Origin: Tuctoria greenei
Taxonomy: Eukaryota > Streptophyta > Magnoliopsida > Poales > Poaceae
Length of the DNA stretch: 64,000 nucleotides
Direction of reading: 5' to 3'
NCBI GenBank assembly: GCA_036927565.1
Contig: JAYESD010000003.1
Location: forward strand, 95,961,591 to 96,025,590
The translations under genes were made by a program, and so were the position numbers. The notes under the pieces are model-generated. The model had not been told where the DNA came from, ran no database searches, and saw nothing but the letters and a program-made list of their open reading frames with translations. Positions 33,325 through 45,308 of the stretch are shown one piece after another (the stretch's first letter is position 1; each line of letters starts with the position of its first letter).

Positions 33325-34083
33325 TGAAAGTCGCCTAGAGGGGAGTGAATTGGCAATAATACCTGAAATCACTTAATCAAACAAGATTAAATTCCTGTGG
33401 CTGGACTAGTCTGCACAGGGCCGGACTAGTCCGCTCAGCATAGGGTGGAAACCCTAAAACTTGATTTCTACAAGTTATTTGCGGAATTAAAGTTCACAAA
33501 AGATATGAGAAATCTGTAGTAAACTTGTGAAGCTCAGATTGTGAAGTTTAAATATTTAGATTGTAAGTTCACAATTATGATCAAAGTGTAAGTCAATAAA
33601 AGCAAAGTGAACCCTAATAGCAATACTAGTGATCACAAGAAGCAAAATACAAGTGAAACGAGATTTATCCCATGGTTCAGCTCCACGAAGAAGCCTACCT
33701 CCACGTTGAGAAGTCCACACAAGGACCGGGTCTCACTTGACCCTTCTTTCACCAAGCCACCACGATGGCCAGCTTGGTTTCAACTATATCAATGGGTAAT
33801 CACCAAGTTTGATGAGGCTGCTCACAACTTGAGGCTCCCACAAATCAATACAAGAGGAGCACACGAAGCTCAACTCACACAAGCCACACAACACAACACA
33901 ATGTGCAAGAGATCAAACCGAGAGCCAAAGCGCGATGATCTTCCTTTACTCTCCTCCCCAAACCCTAATCTCTTCAAGATTTGCTCTTAGGGGGTTAGTA
34001 GGATGAGTAGAAGGCTTTGGAAGGCTCTAGGATGCTTGTGGCGGCGCTAGGGTTCAAGACTTGTTCAAATGAGCCTAGGGGTC

Positions 34084-34094
34084 CCTTTTTATAG
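34084..34094 (-). promoter_or_regulatory. TATA box in the Sire-1 LTR
   Basis: CTATAAAAAGG on the minus strand, about 40 bp downstream of the nearest AACTAGTCCGG motif. Confidence 0.75.
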
Positions 34095-34129
34095 AGGTCC
34101 CGAGCCCCTTTTGCTTACATCAGCAAAGG

Positions 34130-34615
34130 GGCAAACTAGTCCGGCCCTGTCGGACCACTAACCCCTTGTCAGTTCCCAACAACTGCCACACTGAGCAACG
34201 ATCGTCACGCTACCCGCCAAATTTCCAAATTCAAACGGTCACTAGACAACGGACTAGTCTGGTCAACAACGGACTAGTCCGAAGTGGAACAGAACCACTT
34301 GGTCCGTTCCAAAACAGACTTTTCTGGGTTGGCCCAGACTAGCCCGGCCATAGGGGCGGGCTAGTGCGGCCCCACCAGGGTTTCTCTCGGTCTGTCACAC
34401 TAAGTCTCAAATGGATAAGTCCGTACCCAAACGGACAAGTCCGAACTACTCCGGAGAGCTTTGGTCCGTCCAAAAACGGACAAGTCTGAACTTCTCGGAC
34501 TTAGCTCCAAATTCACTCTGGTTCACTCCACAGACGCTTGGTCCGTCTCAAAACGGACTTGTCTGCCATGGCCAGACTAGTCCAGCCCTGAGGCCCGGAC
34601 TAGTCTGGCCTCCTA
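34130..34615. promoter_or_regulatory. CGGACTAGTCCG motif array in the Sire-1 LTR
   Basis: About a dozen near matches are present, for example ACTAGTCCGGCC (34135), CGGACTAGTCTGG (34251), CGGACTAGTCCGAA (34270), CGGACAAGTCCGAAC (34432), CGGACAAGTCTGAAC (34478) and CCGGACTAGTCTGG (34596). Confidence 0.88.
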
Positions 34616-34925
34616 GGGTTTTTCACATTTTAGGCTTCTCACTTAGGTTTTTTCTCTAAACCACCACTTTGAGCCCCTTGGTTTGATCTCAATGCACATG
34701 ATACAACCACCCTCTCACATGATACGGCTCATATAAGCTCAATACCATAGAAACCCTAATTTCTACGCTTGAGTCTATGACGCCCGTTTTCTCCTTGTCC
34801 ATTTTGAGGGTTTTCATCTCATTTTAATCCTTGTACCTGTGCTTAAGATCAACTAAGCTCATTAGCCTCTTAATTGTCATCATCAATCATCCAAAACCCA
34901 CGGGGGGTGCCTAGATGCACTTTCA

Positions 34926-34930
34926 ATAAT
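34926..34930. repeat. target-site duplication ATAAT (Sire-1, right copy)
   Basis: ATAAT follows the full-length LTR; integrase reading of Ty3-C resumes immediately. Confidence 0.9.
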
Positions 34931-35500
34931 GGTGTGAGGTACTCCATGTAAGCATATGATTCTAGCAATATACAACTCTGCGTACGTCGGGGCATGGTAG
35001 TTGACATTGACGGGTATAAAATGAGCCGACTTGGTCAATCGATCAACTATCACCCAAATGGAATCATGCTTACGGAATGTGAGAGGCAATCCCACGATGA
35101 AATCCATGCTGATGTCCTCCAATTTCCAGGCTGGTATGCTTAAAGGTTGTAGTTGTCTGGCTGTCTTTAGATGGTCGGCTTTCACCTACCGACACGTATC
35201 CCATTCGGATACGTACTTCGCTATCTCCCTCTTCATCCGAGTCCACCAAAATTTTTTCTTTAAGTCTTGGTACAATTTGTTACTTCCCGGATGAATATAA
35301 TCCTTGGACAAATGAGCTTCGTCCAAAATCTTCTTCTAAAGTCCCACATTGCGGGGCACCACGATGCGGTCTTTGAACCAGATGGTACCGTCATCGTCAC
35401 GTCGGAGACACTTCATATCCCCTTCTTCATTCTTCGGCGAATATGCGATATGCCCTTGTCTTTCTTCTGGGCCTCCACAATTTCTTCCCTTATGGTAGGA
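34931..35500 (-). pseudogene. pol: Ty3-C integrase 5' half (minus strand)
   Basis: The zinc-binding part (YIHPGSNKLYQDLKKKFWW ... DTCR) spans about 35310-35185 and is broken by a stop. The core has LEDISMDFIVGLP with the first catalytic Asp, VIVDRLTKSAHFIPV and ICLHGVPHTI, where Sire-1 inserted. Confidence 0.92.
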
Positions 35501-36510
35501 ATGAGAGCTAGATTGTAGAGCGCCCCATATGGAACCAAGTAGAGACTCGGTTCTTTTCTACTATCAAGGTGATAGAAAGATAATTGACATGGGACTTGCG
35601 ACTCAGCGTATCTGCAACTACATTCGCCTTGCTAGGATGGTAGTGGATCTCAATCTCATAGTCTTTGATCAATTCCAACCATCTTCGCTGTCGCGTATTC
35701 AAGTCCTTTTGGGTGACGATGTACTTCAAGCTTTTGTGATTGGTGTAAAGATGCACTAGGTTGCCCAAGAAATAGTGTCTCCACATCTTCAATGCAAGTA
35801 CCACGGCAGCAAGCTCAAGATCATGAGTCGGATAATGTTGCTCGTGGTTCCGAAGTTGCCGTGATCCATAAGCGATCACCCTTCTCTCTTGCATTAATAC
35901 ACAACCCAAACCAATCCCAGATGCATCACAATAAACATCAAATGACTTGGTTGTGTCTGGTTGAGATAATACCAGCACTGTTGTGAGGTGTTTCACTAAT
36001 GCTTGAAAACCTTCCTCGCATTCCTTTTTCCATACATACTTCTTCCCTTTCTTCAAAAGTTCCGTCATTGGTTTTTCTATCTTGGAGAAACTCGGAATGA
36101 ACCTCCGATAATATCCTGCTAAACCCAGGAAGCTTCGAACTTCATGCACAGACTTTGGAGACTCCCGTTTGAGTACTTGCTTAATCTTGCTTGGATCAAT
36201 TGCAATCCCCTCGGCAGAGATGATGTGCCCTAGAAATGGCACTTGGCTAATCCAGAACTCACATTTGCTGGACCTGGCGTACAGCTTGCAATCGTTGAAG
36301 CACGATGTGCAAATGTTGTGCATGTTCTTCTTCGGATTTTGAGTACACAAGGATGTCGTCGATGAAGACCACGACAAACTTGTCCAATTTCGGCATGAAC
36401 ACCAAATTCATGAGATACATGAAATGGGCCGGTGCATTGGTCAATCCGAAGGACATGACAAGGTACTCATACAATCCATACCTCATCGAGAATGCCATCT
36501 TAGGTATATC
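35501..36510 (-). pseudogene. pol: Ty3-C RT C-terminal part and RNase H (minus strand)
   Basis: RT motifs are MAFSMRYGLYEYLVMSFGLTNAPAHF and FIDD (36355-36366, catalytic pair present). The reading passes through FLGHIISAEGIAIDPSKIK and VHEVRSFLGLAGYYRRF to RNase H: FDVYCDASGIGLGCVLMQE, THDLELAAVVLALKMWRHYFLG, YTNHKSLKYI and NVVADTLSRK. A frameshift near 36300 splits RT. Confidence 0.94.
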
Positions 36511-37300
36511 CTATAGTCGAATCCTGATCTGATGATATCCAGAGCAAAGATCCATCTTTGAAAATACCCTAGCACCCACCAATTGATCGAAAAGAATATC
36601 GATGAATGGTAGTGGATACTTATTCTTGATTGTGACAGCATTGAGTGGACGACAGTCCACACATAGTCTCAATGTTTTATCCTTCTTCTCCATGAACAAT
36701 GCAGAACAACCCCAAGGTGATGAACTTGGACGAATGAAACCCTTGTCCATAAGTTCCTTCAACTGCTCTTTCAGTTCTACAAGTTCCTTAGGTGCCATCT
36801 TATACGGCTTCCTCGAGATCGGCACTATTCCCAGTACAAGTTCAATCTTAAACTCGACATCTCTTTCTGGTGGCATACCAGGAAGATCTTCAAGAAATAC
36901 GTCCGGATACTCACATACCACTGGAATGTCCTCAAGTTTACAGGGCTCGATGTTGTAAGTAGTTGGAGTCGCTTGGATATTAGTCTCAAGAGTGAGATCT
37001 TGGGGAGGGTGGAGTGAAGAATTCAGATATATTCTCTGAGTAATGATGTTGATAATAGTACCATTGTGTTGCAACCATGCCATCCCTAAGATGACATCTA
37101 GCTTCTGATACTCCAGTAATATAAGAGAGGTAGGGTATATGTTCCCACCAAGATTAAGAGGTACCCTATGGACCATCTCATTTGCTACTACTCTCTCACC
37201 CGGAGAAAAAATAATATATGGGGTTTTTGTGGAAATGATAGGCAATTGGTATTGAATGATATAAGACTTGCTAATAATGTTGTGAGAAGCACCGGAGTCA
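36511..37300 (-). pseudogene. pol: Ty3-C protease and RT N-terminal part (minus strand)
   Basis: The protease has VVILFDSGASHNIISKSYI, the standard DSGA triad, and the downstream KLDVILGMAWL. It is followed by VFLEDLPGMPPERDVEFKIELV and the RT start FIRPSSSPWGCSALFMEKKDKTLRLCVDCRPLNAVT, LPFIDILFDQL and FSKMDLCSGYHQIRI. A stop after this motif (36511) breaks it. Confidence 0.94.
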
Positions 37301-38556
37301 AAGAGGATGACTACGGGATGACCAATGAGAGAGAACGTACCCGTGAGTACGGGTGCGCCTTCCGAAACGTCCTCGATGGCGAGATGGTGAACATTGCCGG
37401 TTCTGATGGCTGGATTCTTGGGCTGGTTGCGGGGCTGGTGCCCCCTGGTACGGTGACTGTCCTCCGCTCTGTGGGCAGTCCTTAGCGAAGTGCCCCGTAC
37501 GACCACACGTGAAGCATGTGTACAGGGTCTGATAGGCACGGAAGGGAGGACGGAATCTCGGTGCACGCAGTGGAGGTGGAAGTGCACGCGGAAGCATCCC
37601 CTATTGCTGCTGTGGGCGAAAGTCGGCATTGTTGAACAGGCTACCACAAAACATCAGTGGTCGCGATGGCGGCTGCCACCTCTGGCCGGATGGTGATCGA
37701 TACACCATTCGGTATTTCTGAGGAGCACCCCCTCCGCTGCCCTGCGGAGCACTGCTTTTCTTCTTGTCAGAGAACAGCTCCCTAGTAGCGTCCTCCTGCA
37801 CGATCGCGGCATTGACCATGTTGTTGAAGCTGCTGCTGTTGAACAAGGCAAGCTTATCCTTCATCTTGGGTTTCAAACCCCGATAGAAGCATTCACGCTT
37901 CCGGTCTTCGGTACTCACTTGGTCCTGAGCATACTGGGCCAAGTGGTTGAATGCCTTGGAGTACTCATAAGCACTCCTTCCTCCTTTCCTCAACTCCAAG
38001 AACTTTTGAAGCTTCCTCCTCATAACAGCGGGAGGTATGTGATAGCCGCGAAACACCTCCCGGAACTCCTCCCAGCTCACGGCATAGTCGGTTGGTCGTG
38101 CGGTAAGATAATTTGCCCACCACGCACCAGCAGACCCTTGTAACTGTTGGGCCGCGAATTGGGTCTTCTGATGTTCGGTTATTCGTAGCAAATCGAACAT
38201 TCCATCGATGGAGCAGAGCCAGTTGTCCGCCTCCAACGGTCATCGGCCTCCATGAAGACCGGCGAGTTTGTTGACATGAAGTCCGAGTATGAACTCGAAG
38301 AAGGCTATCATGGACCCGCATCTGGTCGCCCCCCTTGACGGGACGAATGCTGAACCAAAGTCCGCAGCAACTCGGTTCGCTCATCGCGCGAGCCGAGCAC
38401 TGCGGCGAGAACCTCCACTAGACTCCTCGGAAGTTCTGGAGGTGGTGGTGGTGGAACTAGTTGCTGTGGTGTCGCAGCTGGCTCCTGGGTCGGAGATTCG
38501 TCCTCACGACCACGACTTGAACCTCCCATTACAGGCGTTGAGCGCGTACGCATCAT
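37301..38556 (-). pseudogene. gag: Ty3-C gag (minus strand)
   Basis: The N-terminus at 38556 (MMRTRSTPVMGG) is Pro-rich, with ELPRSLVEVLAAVLGSRDERTELL. A stop and frame change lie near 38300-38230. The capsid part has EADNWLCSIDGMFDLLRITEHQK, GSAGAWWANYL, WEEFREVFRGYHIP, LRKGGRSAYEYSKAFNHLAQYA and KRECFYRGLKPKMKDKLALF. A second frame change near 37600 leads to the zinc knuckle CFTCGRTGHFAKDC (about 37515), intact. Confidence 0.93.
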
Positions 38557-38934
38557 TCTGCATCGATATGACTTAAAATCATCACATGTTTACTTTTCCT
38601 TCATCCATTTCATATTACAGTAGTGCGAATATTGGCAAGGGAATAAGTGCATAACATTCACATATATTGATAAAGTACAAACTTTATACAAGATATATTA
38701 TCTCATGACCAAGTTTACAGTAGTGAACTCAAAAATGACGGACTCCCACTACGGAAGTGCATCTCTACCATACTTGGTCCCCATGAGATGTCATACACAC
38801 CTTGTCATCTTATACATACCCACTACTATTCTTAATATGACACAAACATGGCCACAAAATAAACACGAGCAACTACTAAACTATACGTTGTCCCGGGATG
38901 GCAGAAGTGCTGCCCCATCCCCATTCGATACGTC
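38557..38934 (-). other. spacer between the leader ORF and gag of Ty3-C
   Basis: AT-rich sequence of about 380 bp with no gene seen. Confidence 0.6.
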
Positions 38935-39885
38935 CTATTTGACGTACTCGAGTTCCTCGGGATCTTCTTCTCCCCCTTCATCATTCGAAGGCACTTGTTC
39001 ACCCATATTCAGTTGTATATCATGTGCCGGTGGATACACCACTGGTTGCAATTGTGCTTCGGCCTCAATCACGTTATCCTAAAGTTGTTCTGCCTCATAC
39101 TCCCAATTTTGAGCTGCCTCAATGGTTGTGTCTCGTTACTCAGTGACTACCAACAGCTGCTCCTGCTGTTGTTGCACCTCTAACTAACTCGCTTGCAACT
39201 CACCACGAGCTTGCTGCAGTTCATTGCGAGTTTGCCGTTGTTCGGCACGAGCTTTCCGTAGTCTAATGCGAGCGTAATGCAGCTGACTCACGCACTTATT
39301 CAGCCGGTGATTTGTTGGAGCTAGGAACAAACGTAGATTCTCATTGATATAATCAAGAGTATCTCCCCATCCAGTGGCTTGCCTCAAGGCTTTGACTTGC
39401 TCCTTAATAATTGCACCTTGAGTAAGAGCCACCATATTGGATGCAGCCGCATACGTTCCAAGTGTCGTCGAGGTTGTGTCACCATACGGTGTATAGGCTG
39501 CAACCATACGACGCTGTCACTCAAAACCAGCCACACCACGGACCGGAAGAAGAGCAAATTGAGTCCCAGCCATGGCATCTTTATGAAGCTCGTAAAGCTT
39601 CATAAGCGCCTCGCCCGCTGCGATTGCCCAAGTGTCCTCCAAATGAGCTCCCTCGATAGTAACCGAAAAAGGAGCCCATCGATAACGACGCGGACTAGCA
39701 GGTATGTCGACCAGGATGGTGCATGACAGAACGCCTCTGTCAACCGTTTCTTGACCCCAATAGCATGGCATCTCGATGAAGCCAAACTGTTGGAGCACCT
39801 CCCGCAGCATACTCGGGAAGCCCGGACGGCTAGCGCAAGTGGAAAATATCCATCCATCCGGCAATAGCATCATCACATCCGCCAT
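38935..39885 (-). pseudogene. Ty3-C leader ORF upstream of gag (minus strand)
   Basis: A single reading frame of 317 codons lies between the primer site and gag, from ATG at 39885 to a stop at 38935. It is interrupted by four in-frame stops (39517, 39184 and two near 39138 and 39078) but by no frameshift. The N-terminal half (MADVMMLLPDGWIFSTC, FGFIEMPCYWGQE, RYRWAPFSVTIEG, TWAIAAGEALMKLYELH) looks globular. The C-terminal half has an Arg/Gln-rich coiled coil (ARIRLRKARAEQRQTRNELQ) and an acidic end. I do not recognise a named family. Persistence of one frame suggests it once encoded a protein. Confidence 0.6.
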
Positions 39886-41876
39886 CTATAAATAAATATT
39901 TGAATGGTTCAAATACTCAAATCCAACAAACTATGTTGAAAATTAGATCATGAATGTGATAAATGAATTATGAAAACGAATTCAAATTCAACTGCCAAAG
40001 GAAACAACACCCTGGAACCCCATCACAGTTCTGTTCCAGCTGACCTCCTGTATAAATTCAAAATTTTCATACAGGAAACGTCAGAACCATATGTTGGGTT
40101 GAATACAAAAGTTGTATTAAACTTTACAACCTCTCCAGATTGTACTCATACAGCTCCAGGTAAGCTAGGAATTAGAATCTATACAGGTCTAAAGTTGACC
40201 CAAGTTTTCTGGAAATTTTGACAGAACCTCCCCAGTATATGTGGTGATTTCCACAATTTATACAGGTATATCATAACAATATATTGGGGTAATGACAAAA
40301 TAAATATTGTATAACATCAAGTTAAAAATCCAGAAGTAAAAGATTTCGGCCATGAAACATTTGTTATACACTTATAGCGCGCTAATTCGAAACTATGTGC
40401 AAACTGTTTCAAGTTCTGGTCTGCCAGAACCAAGATTACGACCACAGGAATTAAACACAGATACACCAAGATTCAGGCCATGAGTGCAACATAAAGTTGA
40501 TACAGGACTTACTAATCTTTCCATAAATTTATATATATGACCTTGTCACTATTTTGGATCAAAAGCTAGAGCTATCTAAACTTAACAGATGAACTGACTG
40601 TTGTTCAACAGCAGCCCTGCAGTTCACTGTTTTGAGCTCGAAATTTGAATTGCCTCAAATTCGAATCAGGAAAAACTTTAAATAACAAAACTGTAGATAT
40701 CCTTCTACCCTTTCCAGATATGTAGCACAATAAGGCAGAATATTTTTTTATAGTGAGTTATTGCAAAAATACAGAGACTGGTACAATGGTAGGGTCATCT
40801 GGAGCAGTTTAAGCATACCCCAAATTTCAACAGATTATCAAGCTTTTCTGCCTAAATGGTCAACAGAAAAGTTGTAGAGGTCTTCGAGAGCTTTCCATCC
40901 ATATAGCATAACCCTATGTTTATTCCAAACTAACCAAGATTACAACCTGGCAAAGTTGAGCAAACTTCAGCCAAAAATAAAGAACCTTGGTTCTCACCCT
41001 TTGTCGAGATGAAACTCATTTTGTGGAATCCAAACCTACCAGCACCTGATAGTCAGATTTTCCAAAATGTAATGCAACCATTCTGTCATTGGGGATGGTC
41101 AAGTACCAAAGTTGATACTGACGGTACTACATGCCTCACCAAAGAAAATTCTAACCGGTATTTCAGGATACGTTTATATGTGGCCCTAGTATCGTTCACT
41201 CGCAAACGTGTTCTACACGGGTCGCTACCGTAGTTAATGCTGCAGAAGAAAAACAATCCCCTTTCACACCTTCACACCTCAAGGGCGGCACGGGGAAACA
41301 CGACAGGCAGTCACAATAACAATATATATGAAAGTAAATGCATACGACTCTGGTGTGAGTTGCCCTTAAGCGATGTCATGTCTCGAGGTACATGACTGTA
41401 CTAAGTCTGTACAACAAAGACTCCCGCATGAACCGGCTTATACACGCTCGGGCATACGTGTTTCGCATGCTCCCATAGAATATGAATAGTTCTAGATATG
41501 CATACTATCGGGTTATACACCACCCGACGAGGTCTCCCACTAACTTTGAAGCACGCTGGGGTACCGCGTGTCATAGGTTCTCAGAAACATGGAAAGCTTC
41601 AGAGACTCCTATTAACATTTCTGTTCCAAGCCATCAAAAAACATCCATGCTACCTCTCGCATGATGAGCTTACTGCAATTGATCCGCTTACGGTGGCATA
41701 CCTTACCTCTTACCTGACATCGGATCGTCGTTACAGAATTAATAACAAATAAGTTAGTTTACCACCTTTATATCTTATACTAATAATACTCCTTATAAGG
41801 GCATATAACTAATTCCTCACTCAACAATCCTAAGTTTTGAAAATATGCTCTTTTCAAGTACACTGTTCCCAATGAT
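39886..41876 (-). other. Ty3-C untranslated leader
   Basis: About 2 kb of mostly AT-rich sequence between the primer site and the leader ORF. No conserved ORF, RNA gene or repeat was found. Confidence 0.65.
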
Positions 41877-41888
41877 GCTCTGATACCA
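41877..41888 (-). other. Ty3-C primer-binding site (Met-tRNA)
   Basis: TGGTATCAGAGC on the minus strand, four bases beyond the LTR end at 41893. Confidence 0.92.
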
Positions 41889-41892
41889 TGTC

Positions 41893-44800
41893 TGTGGGGA
41901 CCGGAATCCTGACCTCCAAGGATCTCATTGGGTGGTGTCGTGCGATGCGACACCCAATAGTATACAAAAAAGAACAACAACAAATTACAATACTAAGTCT
42001 TTATTTATAAACACAACAGAAGTTTTATAATACTAAACAAAAAGGAAAGAGAATTATACATCATAGCTACGCTCTCGGCACTAGCTATGCAAAAGCAAAG
42101 TCATCCATGTCCTGGATACTTCGCACTAGCAACACCCAACTTACAGCAGCGTGCAGGGTTCCCACTCGACTGTAGACCCTGGATGGGGTGCAGCCTCGTC
42201 ATCGAACCCATCATCAGTCGCATAATTTGCAAAAACTTGTTAACTGCAAATGTGAGCTTAAGGCTCAGCAAGACTAACCCGTCTAACTAGACATATGCAG
42301 AGGTGAATACTAAAACATAGGTAAGGAATATCATAAAATACACACCTACAAGTGGATCCATATGGTCAGGTTTTAAGTAGCACATGACATTCTTCACGCA
42401 CAACACATCATAGACTCCACAATCAAACAAAAAACGTTTTGCCGATCATATGACATGCCCAAAGCAAATAATGCTATTACAGGTAATGTATGAGGAAACT
42501 GTAATCTTTTAATTGTGCTATCTCTAAGCCATACAAGGTTGCAAAACAATTATAATTCAATACATCGTATTCTCCTCACTTCTTCAGCATTTACTACGTC
42601 ACAACACATTGAACAAGTGGTACTCTATTATCGTGAGGGACGGTGATTGCAATCAGGACACACCTGGTCAACATGACACATACGCACTTTCGGAAATGCC
42701 AGCGAGTACTTACAGCAGTACCTACATAGCACTTCAGTACTAGTCGTATAGGACCACCTTTCACCAATATGCTTAAGGTCATAAGCTAATATCTTATGAT
42801 CAAAATAATATAATGATCTTAATTGGCTTTGGGACTTTTATGGTAGATACTAGTGACCATAGTGGAGATCTTGCAAAGAACAGGAGATGATCAAGGAAGT
42901 TTGTTGTTCCTAACAATTATGGTAAGCAATAACCTTCTCTAAATTTTGGTTGAAATCTTGGAGATCTATCATGGCTTCCAGTGGTTGTACCTTGTAGAGG
43001 GGACCTCACTGGTTCCAGGAAAATTTGTTTCACAATTTTCTAAGCTTCCTACAGGGAGAAACTGATTTTTCAAGTTTGGAGAAATTTCTGCAATTGATTT
43101 TGTATTTTATTTCAATTTATAACTACATAGAGAGTTTGAACACAGATCAACCCAGTAATTGAAGTCCAATGAACTTGAAATTTCTACTGGAGGTCAATTG
43201 TATTAATAAGAGTGCTCTGACCAAAATTTGGAATTTTCCAATTAACAGAATAGGAGTAATTAATTTCTTAAGCAGTTAGTTCAAAGGAATTAATTTTAAA
43301 AATTTTGGGAGTTTCATGTCCAATAAATTGCATTACTTCAAAGAAGATATTGCGATGAGTCTACCAGAATTTATTTGGAAAATTTTGAGCAATTCTACTA
43401 GGAGTTAGGGATTTTCCAAGTTGGGGCAAAATCTGGAATAAAATTCAATTGGAAATTATTTGAATAAAGGGTTGGGCCCATGTATTTGAAATGGGCCAAT
43501 CGGTTTGAAGCCACGGGGGCCAAAGAATCAACCCGCGTAGCCACACGGGATCCTTGGACCACAGCTGATCTGCGCGCTTGCACACGTCACTAACATGTGG
43601 GCCCGCGGTCTTCGTCTTCCTCGCGACGCGCCGCTCGGCCACGGCGGCGCTGCGCCGGCGAGCTCGCCACGACGGCTGCATCGACCTCCACTCGCCTCGG
43701 TACTGACCACCAAACCATAAAATCGACCGCACAACACGATGGTGAGGTCCAATCACGGCGGCGACGGCCGGAGATGGCGGTGCGATGACGGCGGCGGAGC
43801 TAGGGTTTCGGCTATCATCGGAATCGCATGGGGATGGCGCAAAAGGCTCAGGAAAAAGCTAGAAACATTCCTGGGAGCATGAGGATGATGACTTTGATGT
43901 TAGGAAGGGGTGACATCGCTGGCAAAGTCGACTTCGACTATGGAACGACGGGGTTCTATTGGGGGTGGGGAAAACTAATATCTCAATCTTCATTCGATAG
44001 CGTCTACTAATTTTTGGCAAGGGGGTGCGCTAGGAGGTACTGATTATAATCCTTACGTGGATTGAAGAATTTTTACATGTAGAAACAGAATTAAACCGAG
44101 AAGTGACCTAGTTCAATGGCAATGGCCGAAAGAAAGACTGGAAGATACTGCTCGATACTGAATGAAAGGAGGCATGACTTTTACCGTGAGAAAGAGCTTG
44201 GGATGGCGATCCTTTTTGCTGTTGAGGTTGAGTTGAGGCGCCGCTTGTTGTGGACTGCTGATGGTGGAGTAGAGGCAGCGTTCGTCCTCAACTTCGATGG
44301 TGTCCGCAGAACTCCGGGGAGGAAGAGAAAACGGCGAGAATGGCGACGGCGGGGCGAAGCTAAGACGGAGCTCGATGCCGACGGCCAGGGGACGGGTATT
44401 TATAGGACAGGGGGTGTTTAGGCCACGCAGCTGCCTGCTTGCATGCCGTGTCGTGGTGGCGAGCGCTCCCAGCGTCGATCGCCGGGGACAGCCGTATATA
44501 GAGCACGTCTGCCGGTTCAACCGAGTGTGTAAGGCTGACAGCGGGTCCCACCGCCCCTTATCCTCTTGCCTTCTCTGCAACTTTAAATCTCATACCAAAC
44601 TTGATCCAAAAATTCTAGATTTTTGTGAGGATGCTCAAATAAATATCGGGAACGTGATTCTGAAATTGGATTTCGAATTTGGTCAAGTTCCATTTGAATT
44701 TCAAATTTGGATTTGAATTTGAATGAAATTCAATTGGGCCACCGAGTTAAATAGCAATTGAGCTTCAAAAATTTTGAAACATTGTGGATGAGTTAAGCAA

Positions 44801-45303
44801 GTCATGCTGACCATGATGGTTTGTTAAAATCTTGATGTTCAACTAAGTTGAACATAATTCAAAATTTAAACTCTAAATATGGCTTGGATTTGCTAAGCGT
44901 CTCAAATAAAATAGCAAATGGAATTCAAAAATCTTGAAACTTGGCAGGAAGTCTATTTGGAATAGTATGAGGCCGTGGAAAAATTTATGGCCTCAGATTT
45001 GAATATTTTGGCAGGGCCTAAATGTACAGTGCTATATTCAAATTAATTTGAATATATCAGTAATGCATAGTAATTTGCCCGAGAAATTTTTTATTCAATA
45101 GCTTCTAAAATTTGTAGAAAGGTCAATTACATTATTCTAAGGTCATTGATGAAGTTCATTCCTTATGTTACTAAAATTTCTGTATGAGTAAAAGAAAGAT
45201 TATTGATGAAATCAAGTTTATGTGTACAACCATAATTGATCTTCACTATGGTTGACAACCAACTAGTATTGAACTTGATAATAAGGAAAACTGGGATTTT
45301 ACA
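41893..45303 (-). mobile_element. Ty3-C 5' LTR (about 3.4 kb, minus orientation)
   Basis: On the minus strand it begins TGTAAAATCCC-like sequence at 45303 and ends TCCCCACA at 41893. It is shorter than the 3' LTR by a deletion at about 42765, with CAA as shared junction bases. The TATA box CTATAAATAC is at 44396-44405. Confidence 0.95.
44396..44405 (-). promoter_or_regulatory. TATA box in the Ty3-C 5' LTR
   Basis: CTATAAATAC on the minus strand, conserved with 21928-21937. This copy would drive the element's genomic RNA. Confidence 0.65.
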
Positions 45304-45308
45304 CTTTG
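45304..45308. repeat. target-site duplication CTTTG, right copy (Ty3-C)
   Basis: This CTTTG is identical to 18701-18705. Confidence 0.93.

Larger units (their letters stand above)
33325..34925 (-). mobile_element. Sire-1 family LTR, full length (1601 bp), at the same target site
   Basis: On the minus strand it begins TGAAAGTGCATCTAGGC (34925) and ends GGCGACTTTCA (33325), with ATAAT on both sides and integrase sequence beyond both. In isolation it looks like a solo LTR. A TATA box is at 34084-34094, and the CGGACTAGTCCG array lies upstream of it at 34130-34615. Confidence 0.93.
18706..45303 (-). mobile_element. Ty3-C: chromovirus (Tekay/Del-like) with nested Sirevirus
   Basis: A minus-strand element with TSD CTTTG spans 26.6 kb, about 11 kb of it from Sire-1 and its rearrangement. 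Both LTRs are long (3' 18706-22801; 5' 41893-45303). There is a primer site at 41877-41888 and a G-rich polypurine tract at 22802-22815. The order from the 5' LTR is a long leader, an extra ORF, gag, protease, RT, RNase H, integrase, chromodomain. The chromodomain and the gag type place it among Tekay/Del-like chromoviruses. It inserted into the Sire-2 gag-pol. It is broken by stops and by the Sire-1 insertion in integrase. Confidence 0.95.
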
